Assembly: GCF_028686475.1 (NCBI RefSeq)
Contig: NZ_JAQUCA010000026.1
Span: forward strand, 1 to 41,265
DNA from: Giesbergeria sp.
Lineage (GTDB): Bacteria; Pseudomonadota; Gammaproteobacteria; Burkholderiales; Burkholderiaceae_C
Direction: 5' to 3'
DNA length: 41,265 nucleotides
In this document: piece by piece, positions 6,041 through 15,208 of the stretch
How positions within the stretch are numbered: position 1 is the stretch's first letter
Layout: every line of letters starts with the position of its first letter
Position numbers and translations under genes: made by a program
Notes under the pieces: model-generated
Told to the model about the DNA's origin: nothing
Databases searched by the model: none
The model's input: the letters and a program-made list of their open reading frames with translations, nothing else

Positions 6041-8308
6041 TTAGCGGCGTGAGGCACGCAACACTGCTGGCACCCGGTGCAGGTTACGCAAGGCGGTTTC
6101 TAAATGGGTTTGGTCGCGCACAGCCACGACAAAACGCAAATCAATCGTGTCTAGCGCGACTTCGTCGTCCATATCCACATGCAGAATGTCCACCTCGGTA
6201 CCAGCCAATTCGGAGGCAATGCGCGCCAATACCCCTTTGCCATTGCTGATGGTGACGACGATACCGGCCTCGAACAGGCGCGTAGGCTCTTCGGCCCAAT
6301 CGACGGTAATAAAGCGTTCGCTGTCGCGGTGTTGCAATTTTTGCGCTGTGGCACATTGGGCCGTATGGACTACCAAGCCCTCGCCCCGGCCCAAGTAGCC
6401 AATGATGTTGTCGCCCGGAATCGGGCGGCAACAGCGCGCGTATTGCACCGAGGCGTTTTCACTGCCATCCAAACTCAAACCACCTTGCGAGACGGTTTCG
6501 TGCGAGGTATAGCGCTCGCGCGTCATGAGCAAGGCATCGGGGCGGTGGCCGTGTTCACTCATCAGCACCGTGAGGCGTTTGGCCACAATGCTGGCCACCC
6601 GTTTGCCCAAGCCGATGTCGGTCATGAGTTCATCGCGGCTGTGGCTGCCCGTAAAGCGCAGTAGTTTGTCCCAAATGACTTTGGTGTTGCCGTCTTCGGA
6701 CGGCAAGCCTTCAATGCCTTCGGCGCGCAGGGCTTGGGTGAGCAATTTTTCGCCCAAACCTTCGGACTCGGAATGGGCCAAGGTTTTGAGGTAATGGCGA
6801 ATTTTGGAGCGCGCGCGCCCAGTACGCACAAAGCCCAACCAAGCGGGGTTGGGGGTGGCCTCGGCGGTGGTGATAATTTCGACCACATCGCCGTTTTTCA
6901 GTTCGGTGCGTAGCGGCACCTGCTCATTGTTGATTTTGGCTGCCGAGGTGCGGTTGCCAACGTTGCTGTGGATGGCATAGGCAAAATCCACCACCGTGGC
7001 CCCTTGCGGCATGGCCATAATTTGGCTCTTGGGGGTAAAAACATACACCGCATCGGGGAACAAATCCACTTTAACGTGGTCCCAAAACTCGGCTGCATCG
7101 CGGGTTTCGTTTTGGATGTCCAGCAGCGATTGCAGCCATTGGGTGCCTAGGCGCTCGGCGGCGGTGCCATCATGCTCTTGTGCTTTGTACAGCCAATGCG
7201 CCGCTACGCCAGCCTCGGCGATGATGTGCATCTCTTCGGTGCGCAGCTGAAACTCGATGTTGATGCCCGATGGCCCGACCAGGGTGGTGTGCAAAGACTG
7301 GTAGCCATTGAGCTTGGCAATGGCGATATGGTCCTTGAACTTGCTGGGCACTGGCTTGTACATTTGGTGCAGCAGGCCCAAGCCGGTGTAGCAGTCAATG
7401 ATGCTGGGCACAATCACGCGAAAGCCATACAAATCTGTCACCTGGGCAAAACTCAGGTGCTTGAGCATCATTTTTTGGTAGATGGCGTACAGGGTTTTTT
7501 CGCGTCCAGCCAGGCGCACCTTCATGCCCGCTTTGGCAAATACGCTATCGACATCGGCCTGCACTTTTTGAATCAAATCACGGCGGCGGCTGCGGGCTTT
7601 GTGGATGGCTTTGCTCAGGGTGGCATAGCGCCACGGGTGCAAGTGGCGGAACGACAAATCTTGCAGCTCGCGGAAGGTTTGGTTCAGGCCCAAACGGTGG
7701 GCAATTGGGGCGTAAATTTCAATCGTTTCGGACGATATACGCTTCCATTTGCTGCGTGGCATGTCCGACAGGGTACGCATGTTGTGCGTGCGGTCGGCCA
7801 GTTTAATCAGGATAACGCGCACATCGCGCGCCATTGCCAACAGCATTTTGCGAAAGGACTCGGCTTGGTTTTCTTCGCGCGTGTCAAATTGCAGCTTATC
7901 GAGTTTGGTCAGTCCATCCACCAACTCGGCCACCGGCAGGCCAAAGCGCTCGATTAAATCGGCTTTGGTGATGCCGCAGTCTTCCATCGCATCGTGCAGC
8001 AGGGCCGCCATCAGCGCTTGGGCATCCAGCTTCCACGTAGCGCATTGGGCCGCCACTGCTATGGGGTGGGTGATGTAGGGTTCGCCGCTGTTGCGTAGCT
8101 GGCCCAAATGGGCGGTATCGGCATAGCGGTAGGCTTGGCGCACCAGCTCAATGCTGGCCGGGTCAAGGTAGTCTAAATTGTCGGTCAGGGCGGCAAAGCT
8201 GGCCGCCGCTGCATTGGCTGCCGCTGCTGCGGCATCCCCGCCGCTGGCTGGGGGGGCATCCGCCTGTGAGGAGCCAAGAGAGGTGGGGGTTTTCAAAGCC
8301 GATTTCAT
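6041..8308 (-). CDS. spoT: Bifunctional (p)ppGpp synthetase/hydrolase, SpoT/Rel type
   Basis: This 755-residue enzyme makes and degrades the stringent-response alarmones. In order it shows an HD hydrolase domain (ALLHDAMEDCG near residue 105, with the HD and ED pairs intact), a synthetase domain (YGFRVIV, KFKDHIAIAKLNGYQSLHTT), a TGS domain (VYVFTPKSQIMAMPQGATVV), a linker with a Cys-containing patch (YARCCRPIPGDNIIGYLGRG), and a C-terminal ACT domain (GIVVTISNGKGVLARIASEL). The intact HD motif argues for a hydrolase-competent enzyme rather than RelA. The N-terminal 40 residues are an Ala-rich extension. rpoZ, which commonly precedes spoT, is not upstream here. Confidence 0.95.
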   Translation of the reverse strand: MKSALKTPTSLGSSQADAPPASGGDAAAAAANAAAASFAALTDNLDYLDPASIELVRQAYRYADTAHLGQLRNSGEPYITHPIAVAAQCATWKLDAQALMAALLHDAMEDCGITKADLIERFGLPVAELVDGLTKLDKLQFDTREENQAESFRKMLLAMARDVRVILIKLADRTHNMRTLSDMPRSKWKRISSETIEIYAPIAHRLGLNQTFRELQDLSFRHLHPWRYATLSKAIHKARSRRRDLIQKVQADVDSVFAKAGMKVRLAGREKTLYAIYQKMMLKHLSFAQVTDLYGFRVIVPSIIDCYTGLGLLHQMYKPVPSKFKDHIAIAKLNGYQSLHTTLVGPSGINIEFQLRTEEMHIIAEAGVAAHWLYKAQEHDGTAAERLGTQWLQSLLDIQNETRDAAEFWDHVKVDLFPDAVYVFTPKSQIMAMPQGATVVDFAYAIHSNVGNRTSAAKINNEQVPLRTELKNGDVVEIITTAEATPNPAWLGFVRTGRARSKIRHYLKTLAHSESEGLGEKLLTQALRAEGIEGLPSEDGNTKVIWDKLLRFTGSHSRDELMTDIGLGKRVASIVAKRLTVLMSEHGHRPDALLMTRERYTSHETVSQGGLSLDGSENASVQYARCCRPIPGDNIIGYLGRGEGLVVHTAQCATAQKLQHRDSERFITVDWAEEPTRLFEAGIVVTISNGKGVLARIASELAGTEVDILHVDMDDEVALDTIDLRFVVAVRDQTHLETALRNLHRVPAVLRASRR

Positions 8309-8400
8309 GCCTCAAATGTAGCGTTGCTGTGCCAAGTGTGCAAAACAGGAAAAAATACCATTTTGCCTATTCGCATTTTTTGCTGCCCAAAGGCATCGTC

Positions 8401-8423
8401 TTTGCTGCAATTTTGGCAGCAAA
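8401..8423. promoter_or_regulatory. Perfect inverted repeat between spoT and the signalling operon
   Basis: TTTGCTGC at 8401-8408 and GCAGCAAA at 8416-8423 form a perfect 8-bp inverted repeat with a 7-bp AT-rich loop. It lies in the 173-bp divergent region, about 60 bp before the lipoprotein start. It could be an operator or a hairpin in the leader. No T-tract follows on either strand, so a terminator is unlikely. Confidence 0.3.
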
Positions 8424-8481
8424 TGGACACTACGGCGTTAAGATGGATGGACTCCCCCAATTGCGACCCTAGGAGTCCAAC

Positions 8482-9393
8482 ATGGCAACAAAAGCGTGGG
8501 CAGCCGCTTGGTGCTTAGCACTGGTGGCCTGTGGCCCACAGCCCGAGATGGCGCGCACAACACCACAATACAGCACGCAAGCCCCCGACGGGGTGCGCCA
8601 GTATGTGTTTGCCATTCATCCGCTGCACAACCCAGCGCGCTTGTTTGCTTTGTATGGGCCGCTGATGGACTACCTGAACCAGCATTTGCCCGACACCCCG
8701 CTGCGGCTAGAGGCTTCGCGCAATTACGAAGAGTTTGAAAAAAAACTCTATGGCCGCCAATTGGACTTTGCCCTGCCCAACCCCTACCAAACCCGCAATG
8801 CGCTGCGCCACGGTTACCGGGTGATTGCCAAAATGGGCAATGATGAGCTGTTTGCCGGGCTGATTTTGGTGCGCCGCGACAGTGGCATCCAACAGGTAAG
8901 CGACCTCAAAGGGAAAAAGGTAGCCTATCCAGCTGCAACCGCCTTGGCCGCTACCATGCTGCCACAATACTACCTACAAACCCACGGCCTGAATGTGCAA
9001 CGCGACCTCGACAACCTGTATGTAGGCTCGCAAGAATCCTCTATTCTGAACGTCTATTACGGCCACACCGCCGCAGGTGCTACTTGGCCCCTGCCGTGGC
9101 GCGAGTTCCAAAAAGAGCAGCCCGACAAAGCCGCCGAATTGGAAGTGAAATGGCAAACCGAACCGCTGGTCAACAATGGCGTGGTAGCGCGCGATGACGT
9201 GCCCCCAGAGCTGGTCGAAAAAATCACCGTACTGCTGGAAACCTTGCACACCACTCCAGAAGGCGAGGCCCTGCTCAAACGCCTAGAGCTATCGCAGTTT
9301 GAGCGCGCCGACAACCAACGCTATCAAGTGATAGAAGACTTTTTGCAGCGCTTTGCACAAAAAGTGCGCCCGCTGCCGCAGGAGCAACCATGA
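8482..9393 (+). CDS. PhnD-like periplasmic substrate-binding lipoprotein of a sensory operon
   Basis: The 303-residue protein has a lipoprotein signal: a short hydrophobic stretch ending in the lipobox LVAC, with lipidation expected at Cys17. The mature part is a PhnD/phosphonate-type solute-binding fold: GPLMDYLNQHLP, then a segment ending DFALPNPYQTRNAL, then VSDLKGKKVAYPAATALAAT. There is no ABC permease or ATPase nearby. Instead the stop codon overlaps the ATG of a membrane histidine kinase by 4 bp. This arrangement, known for PhnD-like proteins fused to or beside sensors, suggests it presents a small ligand to the kinase. The ligand cannot be read from the sequence. An AGGAG ribosome site at 8471-8475 supports the start. 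Confidence 0.85.
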   Translation: MATKAWAAAWCLALVACGPQPEMARTTPQYSTQAPDGVRQYVFAIHPLHNPARLFALYGPLMDYLNQHLPDTPLRLEASRNYEEFEKKLYGRQLDFALPNPYQTRNALRHGYRVIAKMGNDELFAGLILVRRDSGIQQVSDLKGKKVAYPAATALAATMLPQYYLQTHGLNVQRDLDNLYVGSQESSILNVYYGHTAAGATWPLPWREFQKEQPDKAAELEVKWQTEPLVNNGVVARDDVPPELVEKITVLLETLHTTPEGEALLKRLELSQFERADNQRYQVIEDFLQRFAQKVRPLPQEQP

Positions 9394-11996
9394 GCGCGGC
9401 TACATGGCAACGGGTGACTTACGGCGTAATCGGAGGGGCTTTTAAACGCCAAATTGTGCTGGTGTTTGCACTGGGTTTTTTGTGCCTGTTCAGCGCCCTG
9501 GTGGCCTATTTGGTGCGCGCACAAAGCCAAAATTTGTACCAAGAAAACCACAACGCCGCCCAAGGCTTGGCGCAATCGCTGGCGGTCAGCTCGCGCTCTT
9601 GGGTGTTGGCCAATGATTTAATGGGACTGGAGGAAGTGATTGTCTCGTTTGCCTCTTATCCCAGTCTGCACTATGCGATGGTGCTATCGCCCACGGGCCG
9701 GGTGCTGGCGCATACCGACCCCAGCAAAATGGGCCTGTTCATCCACGACGAAACCAGCAAAACTTTGCTACAAGCCCCCAATGGTGCCTACCAAAGGCTG
9801 GCCGATGATGCCCAACTGATTGACCTTGCCGTGCCCATTGCCTTGGGCGAGCGCCACATGGGCTGGGCGCGCGTGGCACTGGGGCGCGAGAGCATTCAGG
9901 CCGACCTGCGCGCCGTAGTCATCCGCAGCATGGTGTTTATTGGTTTGGCCACCGCTTTGGCTTTGCTGGCTTCAGCCCTGATTGCCAACCGTTTGGCGCG
10001 GCGCATTGCCGCTTTGGTGCGTGTGGCCGACAAGGTACGCAACGGCGATAGCAGCGTGCGTGCCGACCTCAGTGGTGCCGTCGATGAAGTCACCCTGCTG
10101 GCCGAAAGTTTTAACCGCATGTTGGATGCGCTAGAGCAAAATCAACAGGCGCTACGCACCGCCTCGCGTTATAGCCGCAGCCTGATAGAAGCCCACCTAG
10201 ACCCGCTGCTGGTAGTCAACAGCGCTGGCAAAATTACCGACCTCAACCACGCAGCAGAAAGCATCACTGGGCGTAGCCGCCAAGCCTTATTGGGCACTGA
10301 TTTTGCCGAGCATTGCACCGAATCCGCACAAGCCCACGAGCTGTTTGTGCAAGCACTGGCCAGCGAACAAGTCACAGACCGCGCATTGTCGATTCGGCAT
10401 GTGGATGGCCACATCACCCATGTGCTGTACAACGCTGGTATTTTTCGCAACGCTTTGGGCGAGGTGCTGGGCGTGCTGGCCGCCGCGCGCGACGTGACCG
10501 AGCGCCAGCGCTTAACGGAAGAAATGCGCCGCTACAAAGACCGCCTAGAAGCCGAAGTGCAACAACGCACCGCCGATTTGGTGTTGGCGCGCAACGCTGC
10601 CGAAGCTGCCAACCAAGCCAAAAGCGCCTTTTTGGCCAACATGAGCCACGAGCTACGCACGCCGCTCAATGCCGTGCTGGGCTTTTCTAACATGATGCGC
10701 CGCGACCCGCAGTTGCCCGAGCGTTTGCGGCAAAACCTCGACATCATCAATCGCAGCGGTGAACACCTGCTCACCTTGATTAACGACGTGCTGGACATGG
10801 CCAAAATTGAAGCTGGCCGTGTGCAGTTGCAACAATTGCCGTTTGATTTGGGTGCCTTGGTGCGCGATGTGACCGACATGATGCAAATACGGGCGCAAGA
10901 AAAGGGCCTGCATTTGCTGATTGACCAAGATTCGGAGTTTCCGCGTTACATCGTGGGCGATGAGGCCCGCTTGCGCCAAGTGTTCATCAACTTGCTGGGC
11001 AATGCAATTAAATTTACCGAGCAAGGCGGGGTCTCCATCCGCTTGGGTACACGGCAAAACGAACGCGCGCATTTGGTGATTGAAGTGGAAGATTCTGGCC
11101 CCGGCATTGCCCCGCAAGACCAAGAAGGCATCTTTTTGCCTTTTACCCAAGTTGGCGAACAAGGCATCAACAAAGGCACCGGCTTGGGCCTGACGATTAC
11201 GCGCCAGTTTGTGCAGCTAATGCACGGCAGCATCACCCTGCACAGCACCGTGGGCGTGGGTTCGATGTTTCGCATCGAGTTGCCCTTGCAATCGGCTTCA
11301 GAAGCCGACATCCACCGCCCCGAGGCCGTCCAGCATGGCGAAGTACTGGGCTTGGCACCGGGCCAACAACCTTGGCGCATTTTGATTGTGGAAGACCAGC
11401 GCGATAACCAAGTTTTGCTCTCACAATTGTTGGGGTCGGTAGGCTTTGAATGGCGTATTTCCGAAAACGGGGCCAAGGGCGTGCAAATGTTCCAAGAGTG
11501 GCACCCCGACTTTATTTGGATGGACCACCGAATGCCCGTGATGGATGGCGTAGAAGCCACGCGCCGCATTCGGCAATTGCCCGGTGGCAAAGAGGTCAAA
11601 ATTGTGGCCGTCACGGCCTCGGCCCTGCAAGAGCAAAAAGCCGAACTCTTGGCCGCTGGCATGGATGATTTTGTGCGTAAACCGTACCGCTCCAGCGAAA
11701 TTTTTGACTGCATGGCCAAACATTTGGGGGTGCGTTATCTGTACGAGGGTCTGCCCGAGGTCGATGATGACGCAGCCACCGCCCTGAGTGCAGAGATGTT
11801 TGCCAGCCTGCCCGATGCCCTGTGCCAACAATTGCAGCAGGCGCTAGAAAGTTTAGAAAACGAGGCCATTGACCTTGCCTTGCAGGCTGTGGCCGGGCAC
11901 GATGCCGCTTTAGGCAAAATTTTGCGCCGTTTAGTAGGCAACTTTGACTATCCGACCATCCTCAACACCCTACAAACACGCCTCCATGTCGCATAA
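9390..11996 (+). CDS. Membrane hybrid sensor histidine kinase (HAMP-PAS-HisKA-HATPase-REC)
   Basis: The 868-residue protein has, in order: a membrane segment (about residues 15-40), a periplasmic region of about 130 residues, a second membrane segment (about 172-195), a HAMP linker, a PAS domain (about 255-375), and a coiled coil. The HisKA domain carries the phospho-acceptor His420 in MSHELRTPLN. The ATPase domain shows the N box QVFINLLGNAIKF, and the DSGPGIAP and GTGLGL boxes. A receiver domain has Asp712 in the WMDHRMPVMDG context. About 100 C-terminal helical residues follow, with no clear Hpt histidine motif. Its start overlaps the lipoprotein gene by 4 bp and its end overlaps the HD-GYP gene by 11 bp. 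Partner and output are therefore strongly implied. Confidence 0.92.
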   Translation: MSAATWQRVTYGVIGGAFKRQIVLVFALGFLCLFSALVAYLVRAQSQNLYQENHNAAQGLAQSLAVSSRSWVLANDLMGLEEVIVSFASYPSLHYAMVLSPTGRVLAHTDPSKMGLFIHDETSKTLLQAPNGAYQRLADDAQLIDLAVPIALGERHMGWARVALGRESIQADLRAVVIRSMVFIGLATALALLASALIANRLARRIAALVRVADKVRNGDSSVRADLSGAVDEVTLLAESFNRMLDALEQNQQALRTASRYSRSLIEAHLDPLLVVNSAGKITDLNHAAESITGRSRQALLGTDFAEHCTESAQAHELFVQALASEQVTDRALSIRHVDGHITHVLYNAGIFRNALGEVLGVLAAARDVTERQRLTEEMRRYKDRLEAEVQQRTADLVLARNAAEAANQAKSAFLANMSHELRTPLNAVLGFSNMMRRDPQLPERLRQNLDIINRSGEHLLTLINDVLDMAKIEAGRVQLQQLPFDLGALVRDVTDMMQIRAQEKGLHLLIDQDSEFPRYIVGDEARLRQVFINLLGNAIKFTEQGGVSIRLGTRQNERAHLVIEVEDSGPGIAPQDQEGIFLPFTQVGEQGINKGTGLGLTITRQFVQLMHGSITLHSTVGVGSMFRIELPLQSASEADIHRPEAVQHGEVLGLAPGQQPWRILIVEDQRDNQVLLSQLLGSVGFEWRISENGAKGVQMFQEWHPDFIWMDHRMPVMDGVEATRRIRQLPGGKEVKIVAVTASALQEQKAELLAAGMDDFVRKPYRSSEIFDCMAKHLGVRYLYEGLPEVDDDAATALSAEMFASLPDALCQQLQQALESLENEAIDLALQAVAGHDAALGKILRRLVGNFDYPTILNTLQTRLHVA

Positions 11997-13011
11997 AGGA
12001 AGAATTCTGGCCGTCGATGACACCCCGGCCTCGCTCAAATTGCTGTCCGATTTATTGCGTAACGAGGGCTACGATGTGCGCTCGGCCATCAATGGCGAGT
12101 TGGCCTTGCGCTCAGCGGCCATCAACCCGCCCGAGTTGGTGCTGCTCGATATACGGATGCCCGAAATGGACGGCTTTGAAGTCTGCCGCCGCCTCAAGGC
12201 AGACCCTGTCACGGCACAAGTGCCGGTTATTTTTGTCAGCGCCCTGACCGACACCGATGAAAAACTGCACGGCTTTGAGCTGGGGGCGGTCGATTTTGTG
12301 ACCAAGCCGTTTCAGCGCGAGGAGCTGATGGCACGGGTGCGGGTGCATCTCGAAGTGGACCGCCTACGCAATCACCTAGAGGAAGTGGTGCTAGAGCGCA
12401 CGCATAAATTGCAAGAAAGCCAAGAACACCAGCGCAAAACACTGATTGATTTTGTGACCACCTTGGGCGCTACGGTAGAGCTACGCGACCCCTACACCGC
12501 TGGCCACCAGCGCCGGGTGGCCGACTTAGCGAGTGCTATTGCGCGGCAATTACAATGGCCACCAGAGCAGATAGAGGGCTTGTATCTGGCCAGTGTGGTG
12601 CATGATTTTGGCAAAATCAGGGTGCCGACCGAAATTTTGTGCAAGCCGGGCAAACTCAAAGAGCTGGAGTTTCGCTTGGTGCAAGAACACTCTAAAACTG
12701 GCTACGACATTTTGCAATCCATTGCGTTTCCGTGGCCGATTGCCCAAGCGGTTTATCAGCACCATGAGCGCTTAGATGGCTCGGGCTACCCACAGGGTTT
12801 GCGCGGCCCCGACATCTTGCCCGAGGCCAAAGTGCTGGCCGTGGCCGATGTGGTTGAAGCCATGATGTCGCATCGCCCCTACCGGGCCAGCTTGGGGCCA
12901 GAAGTGGCACTGCAAGAGATTGAAACCCACCGAGGCACACTGTACGAGGCCGAAGTGGTCGATGTGTGCGTGCGCCTGTTCCGCGAGCAGGGTTATCGGC
13001 TACCGGGCTAA
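11986..13011 (+). CDS. Response regulator with HD-GYP c-di-GMP phosphodiesterase domain
   Basis: The 341-residue protein has a receiver domain (residues about 6-120; acidic pocket Asp11/Asp12, phospho-acceptor Asp55, Lys in VTKPFQ). A coiled-coil linker and an HD-GYP domain (about 160-335) follow. The metal ligands His206-Asp207 in VVHDFGKI and the Gly267-Tyr268-Pro269 signature in HHERLDGSGYP are all present, so it should hydrolyse c-di-GMP when phosphorylated. The ATG at 11986 gives a natural start (MSHKGRILAVDD) inside the end of the kinase gene. An upstream in-frame extension is less likely. Its stop codon interlocks with the stop of the convergent BrkB gene. Confidence 0.93.
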   Translation: MSHKGRILAVDDTPASLKLLSDLLRNEGYDVRSAINGELALRSAAINPPELVLLDIRMPEMDGFEVCRRLKADPVTAQVPVIFVSALTDTDEKLHGFELGAVDFVTKPFQREELMARVRVHLEVDRLRNHLEEVVLERTHKLQESQEHQRKTLIDFVTTLGATVELRDPYTAGHQRRVADLASAIARQLQWPPEQIEGLYLASVVHDFGKIRVPTEILCKPGKLKELEFRLVQEHSKTGYDILQSIAFPWPIAQAVYQHHERLDGSGYPQGLRGPDILPEAKVLAVADVVEAMMSHRPYRASLGPEVALQEIETHRGTLYEAEVVDVCVRLFREQGYRLPG

Positions 13012-13919
13012 GGCGCAGCCGCCTGGGCTGGGGGCAAAACAGCGCGCTCCTCTAGCGCTTTGGCACAAGCCGCAGCCAACAGCAAAGCGGCGGAAGAAAA
13101 GTAAATCCACACCAGCAACGCTACCAAAGAGCCTGCGGCCCCATAGGCTGACACCACCGCCGCCCCAGATAAGTAGCTGGCCAAGCCGTGGCGGCCTACC
13201 GTAAACAAGCCCGCCCCCAGCACGGCCCCCCAAGCCAAAAAGCGCAAACGCGGTTTGGGGCTGGCGCTGATACGCATCAAGCCCAAAAACAGCGCTGTGG
13301 CAAACAGAAACGACACCCCTTCGCTTAACAAGAGCAAAGGCAAACGGTACGGCAAATACGCACCCACCCATGCAGTGGCCAGCGCCAGCGCTGCCGACAA
13401 CAACAGCGACAACAGCAGCAAAAAGCCCAGCGCCAGCAAATAAGCCAGCCCACGCAAGCGCAAAGCCGCTGTGGCACGCCAACCGCCCCCTAGTGCGGGG
13501 GCTTGGCTGTGCCAGATACGGGTAAAAGAGGCTTGCAACTCGGCAAACACCCCAGTGGCCCCCCACAGCAGCAGCAACAAAGCCACCACCGAGGCCAGCA
13601 AACCCTCAGCCGGGGCTTGGGCGCTCGCCAAGGCTTGGCGCACCACTTCGGCGGTGCGTTCGCCAGTAAAAGTGCGAATCTGCACCAATAAGTTGTGCTC
13701 TACCACGGTGCGGTCTAGCCACCAACCTAAGCTGGCCACCAGCACCACCAACAGGGGGGCCAGACTCAACATGCCGTAAAACGACATGGCGGCACTCATG
13801 CGCGGGCCGTCGGCCTCTAGCCATAACTGCACCGCCCGCACCGGCCACCAGTGTGTGGCTGGGGGCGTAGAGGCATTGGCTGGTGGAGCCTGCGCGCTGT
13901 CGGGGGATGGGCTGGACAT
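13008..13919 (-). CDS. YihY/BrkB-family inner-membrane protein
   Basis: The 303-residue protein has about six hydrophobic segments. It carries the family signature MSAAMSFYGMLSLAPLLVVL near residue 42, followed by LLLLWGATGVFAELQASFTRIW and a C-terminal AYGAAGSLVALLVWIYFSSAALLL. These are typical of the YihY/virulence factor BrkB (formerly RNase BN) family. The biochemical role of the family is unsettled, and no nuclease assignment is justified. Its stop overlaps the HD-GYP stop by 4 bp on the opposite strand. It lies 22 bp downstream of the MFS gene and is probably co-transcribed with it. Confidence 0.9.
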   Translation of the reverse strand: MSSPSPDSAQAPPANASTPPATHWWPVRAVQLWLEADGPRMSAAMSFYGMLSLAPLLVVLVASLGWWLDRTVVEHNLLVQIRTFTGERTAEVVRQALASAQAPAEGLLASVVALLLLLWGATGVFAELQASFTRIWHSQAPALGGGWRATAALRLRGLAYLLALGFLLLLSLLLSAALALATAWVGAYLPYRLPLLLLSEGVSFLFATALFLGLMRISASPKPRLRFLAWGAVLGAGLFTVGRHGLASYLSGAAVVSAYGAAGSLVALLVWIYFSSAALLLAAACAKALEERAVLPPAQAAAP

Positions 13920-13941
13920 AGGTGCAATATAGTGCTTTTGG

Positions 13942-15117
13942 CTACTGCTGCAGGTTGCGCTGGCGCAGGGCCAACCAAAGCACAGCGCCCCCCGTCAGAG
14001 CCAGCGGCAACAAAGAACCCACATTCAGCCACCACCAACCTTGCGTAGTCACTAAAGCGCCGGAGGCAAACGAGGTCAGGGCCATCGTGGCAAACACCGC
14101 AAAATTGATGGCCGCTTGGGCGCGGTCTTTTTCTTCTGGCCGATAGGCTTGCAAGGCCAGGGTGGTGCCACCAGTGAACAAGAAATTCCAGCCCACGCCC
14201 AAAAAGAACAAAGCCACGGTAAATTGCGCCACTTCTTGCCCAGACAAGGCCACCAGCACGCAGAGCAAATTCAGCAACACCCCCGCCCCCATCACAGGCA
14301 ACACACCCCAGCGCTTGACCAAATGGCCGGTAAAAAAGCCGGGGGCAAACATGCCCACCACGTGCCATTGCAAGACAAAGGCTGCCTCTTCAAAGGCGTA
14401 GCCGCACACCTGCATGGCCAGCGGAGTGGCTGCCATAAGCAAGTTCATGACCCCATAGCCCAGTGCTGAGGCCAACATCGCCACGATAAACGCCGGTTGG
14501 CGCAACAGTTCGGCCAATGGCCGCCCCGCTTGTGCTGTGTTGCTGGCAGCAGCAGGGCTGATACGCTCAAACCGAATGGCGGCCATGCAAACCATAGACA
14601 GCAAGGCCACACCCACCAGTGCCAAATAGGTGGCTACAAACGGCACCTGTAAGCCATCGCGGCTGTGATTGGCCAAATACGGGCCAGCCACGGCCCCAAT
14701 CAAGCCCCCCGCTAACACCAAAGAAACGGCTTTTTCCCGAAAGCTGGGTGCAGCCAACTCGGCGGCAGCAAAACGGTACAACTGACCGTTGGCGCTGTAA
14801 TAGCCCGCCACCATCGTGCCCAAGCACAGGCCAAAAAATTGACCGCTATAAACCGCCCAAGCACACCACAGGGCGCATACCAAGGCCACGGCCAAGCCTA
14901 TCTGGAATGACACCTGCCGCCCCCAACGCCGCTGGCTGCGTGCCACTAACCCCGTCGAGAGCGCACCGCCCACCACATAGCCCATCACGGGCAGCGTAGC
15001 CATCCAACCATAGGGGGCCAATTGCAACCCAACCAAACCATTGATGGCAATAAAGACCACATTGTTGGTCAGAAACAAGCCTTGGCACAAGGCCAACAAC
15101 CAGAGATTACGGTTCAT
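13942..15117 (-). CDS. Major facilitator superfamily transporter
   Basis: The 391-residue protein has about 12 hydrophobic segments in two halves. The N-terminal half (LWLLALCQGLFLTNNVVFIA, then the loop ARSQRRWGRQV between segments 2 and 3) resembles MFS drug/metabolite exporters. The loop is a loose form of the MFS motif A. The C-terminal half starts near LAELLRQPAFIVAML. The substrate cannot be inferred. It is transcribed divergently from the RND operon across a short 91-bp region with tandem repeats, so the two may share regulation. No regulator gene is adjacent. Confidence 0.85.
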   Translation of the reverse strand: MNRNLWLLALCQGLFLTNNVVFIAINGLVGLQLAPYGWMATLPVMGYVVGGALSTGLVARSQRRWGRQVSFQIGLAVALVCALWCAWAVYSGQFFGLCLGTMVAGYYSANGQLYRFAAAELAAPSFREKAVSLVLAGGLIGAVAGPYLANHSRDGLQVPFVATYLALVGVALLSMVCMAAIRFERISPAAASNTAQAGRPLAELLRQPAFIVAMLASALGYGVMNLLMAATPLAMQVCGYAFEEAAFVLQWHVVGMFAPGFFTGHLVKRWGVLPVMGAGVLLNLLCVLVALSGQEVAQFTVALFFLGVGWNFLFTGGTTLALQAYRPEEKDRAQAAINFAVFATMALTSFASGALVTTQGWWWLNVGSLLPLALTGGAVLWLALRQRNLQQ

Positions 15118-15133
15118 GAAAACTTCTTTATCA

Positions 15134-15157
15134 ACTATTTGACTATTTAACTACTTA
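15134..15157. repeat. Three tandem 8-bp repeats in the MFS/RND divergent region
   Basis: ACTATTTG (15134-15141), ACTATTTA (15142-15149) and ACTACTTA (15150-15157) stand head to tail. They overlap the predicted -35 element of the RND promoter, so they are a plausible regulator binding array. Confidence 0.45.
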
Positions 15158-15167
15158 TGCAAATAAT
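15139..15167 (+). promoter_or_regulatory. Predicted promoter of the RND operon
   Basis: TTGACT at 15139-15144 and AATAAT at 15162-15167 are separated by 17 bp. Transcription would start near 15174, about 35 bp before the adaptor ATG. Confidence 0.45.
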
Positions 15168-15208
15168 AGCTGGCATTTCTTCTTTGCTTTTTGGGTGTGG
15201 GTGTCTCT

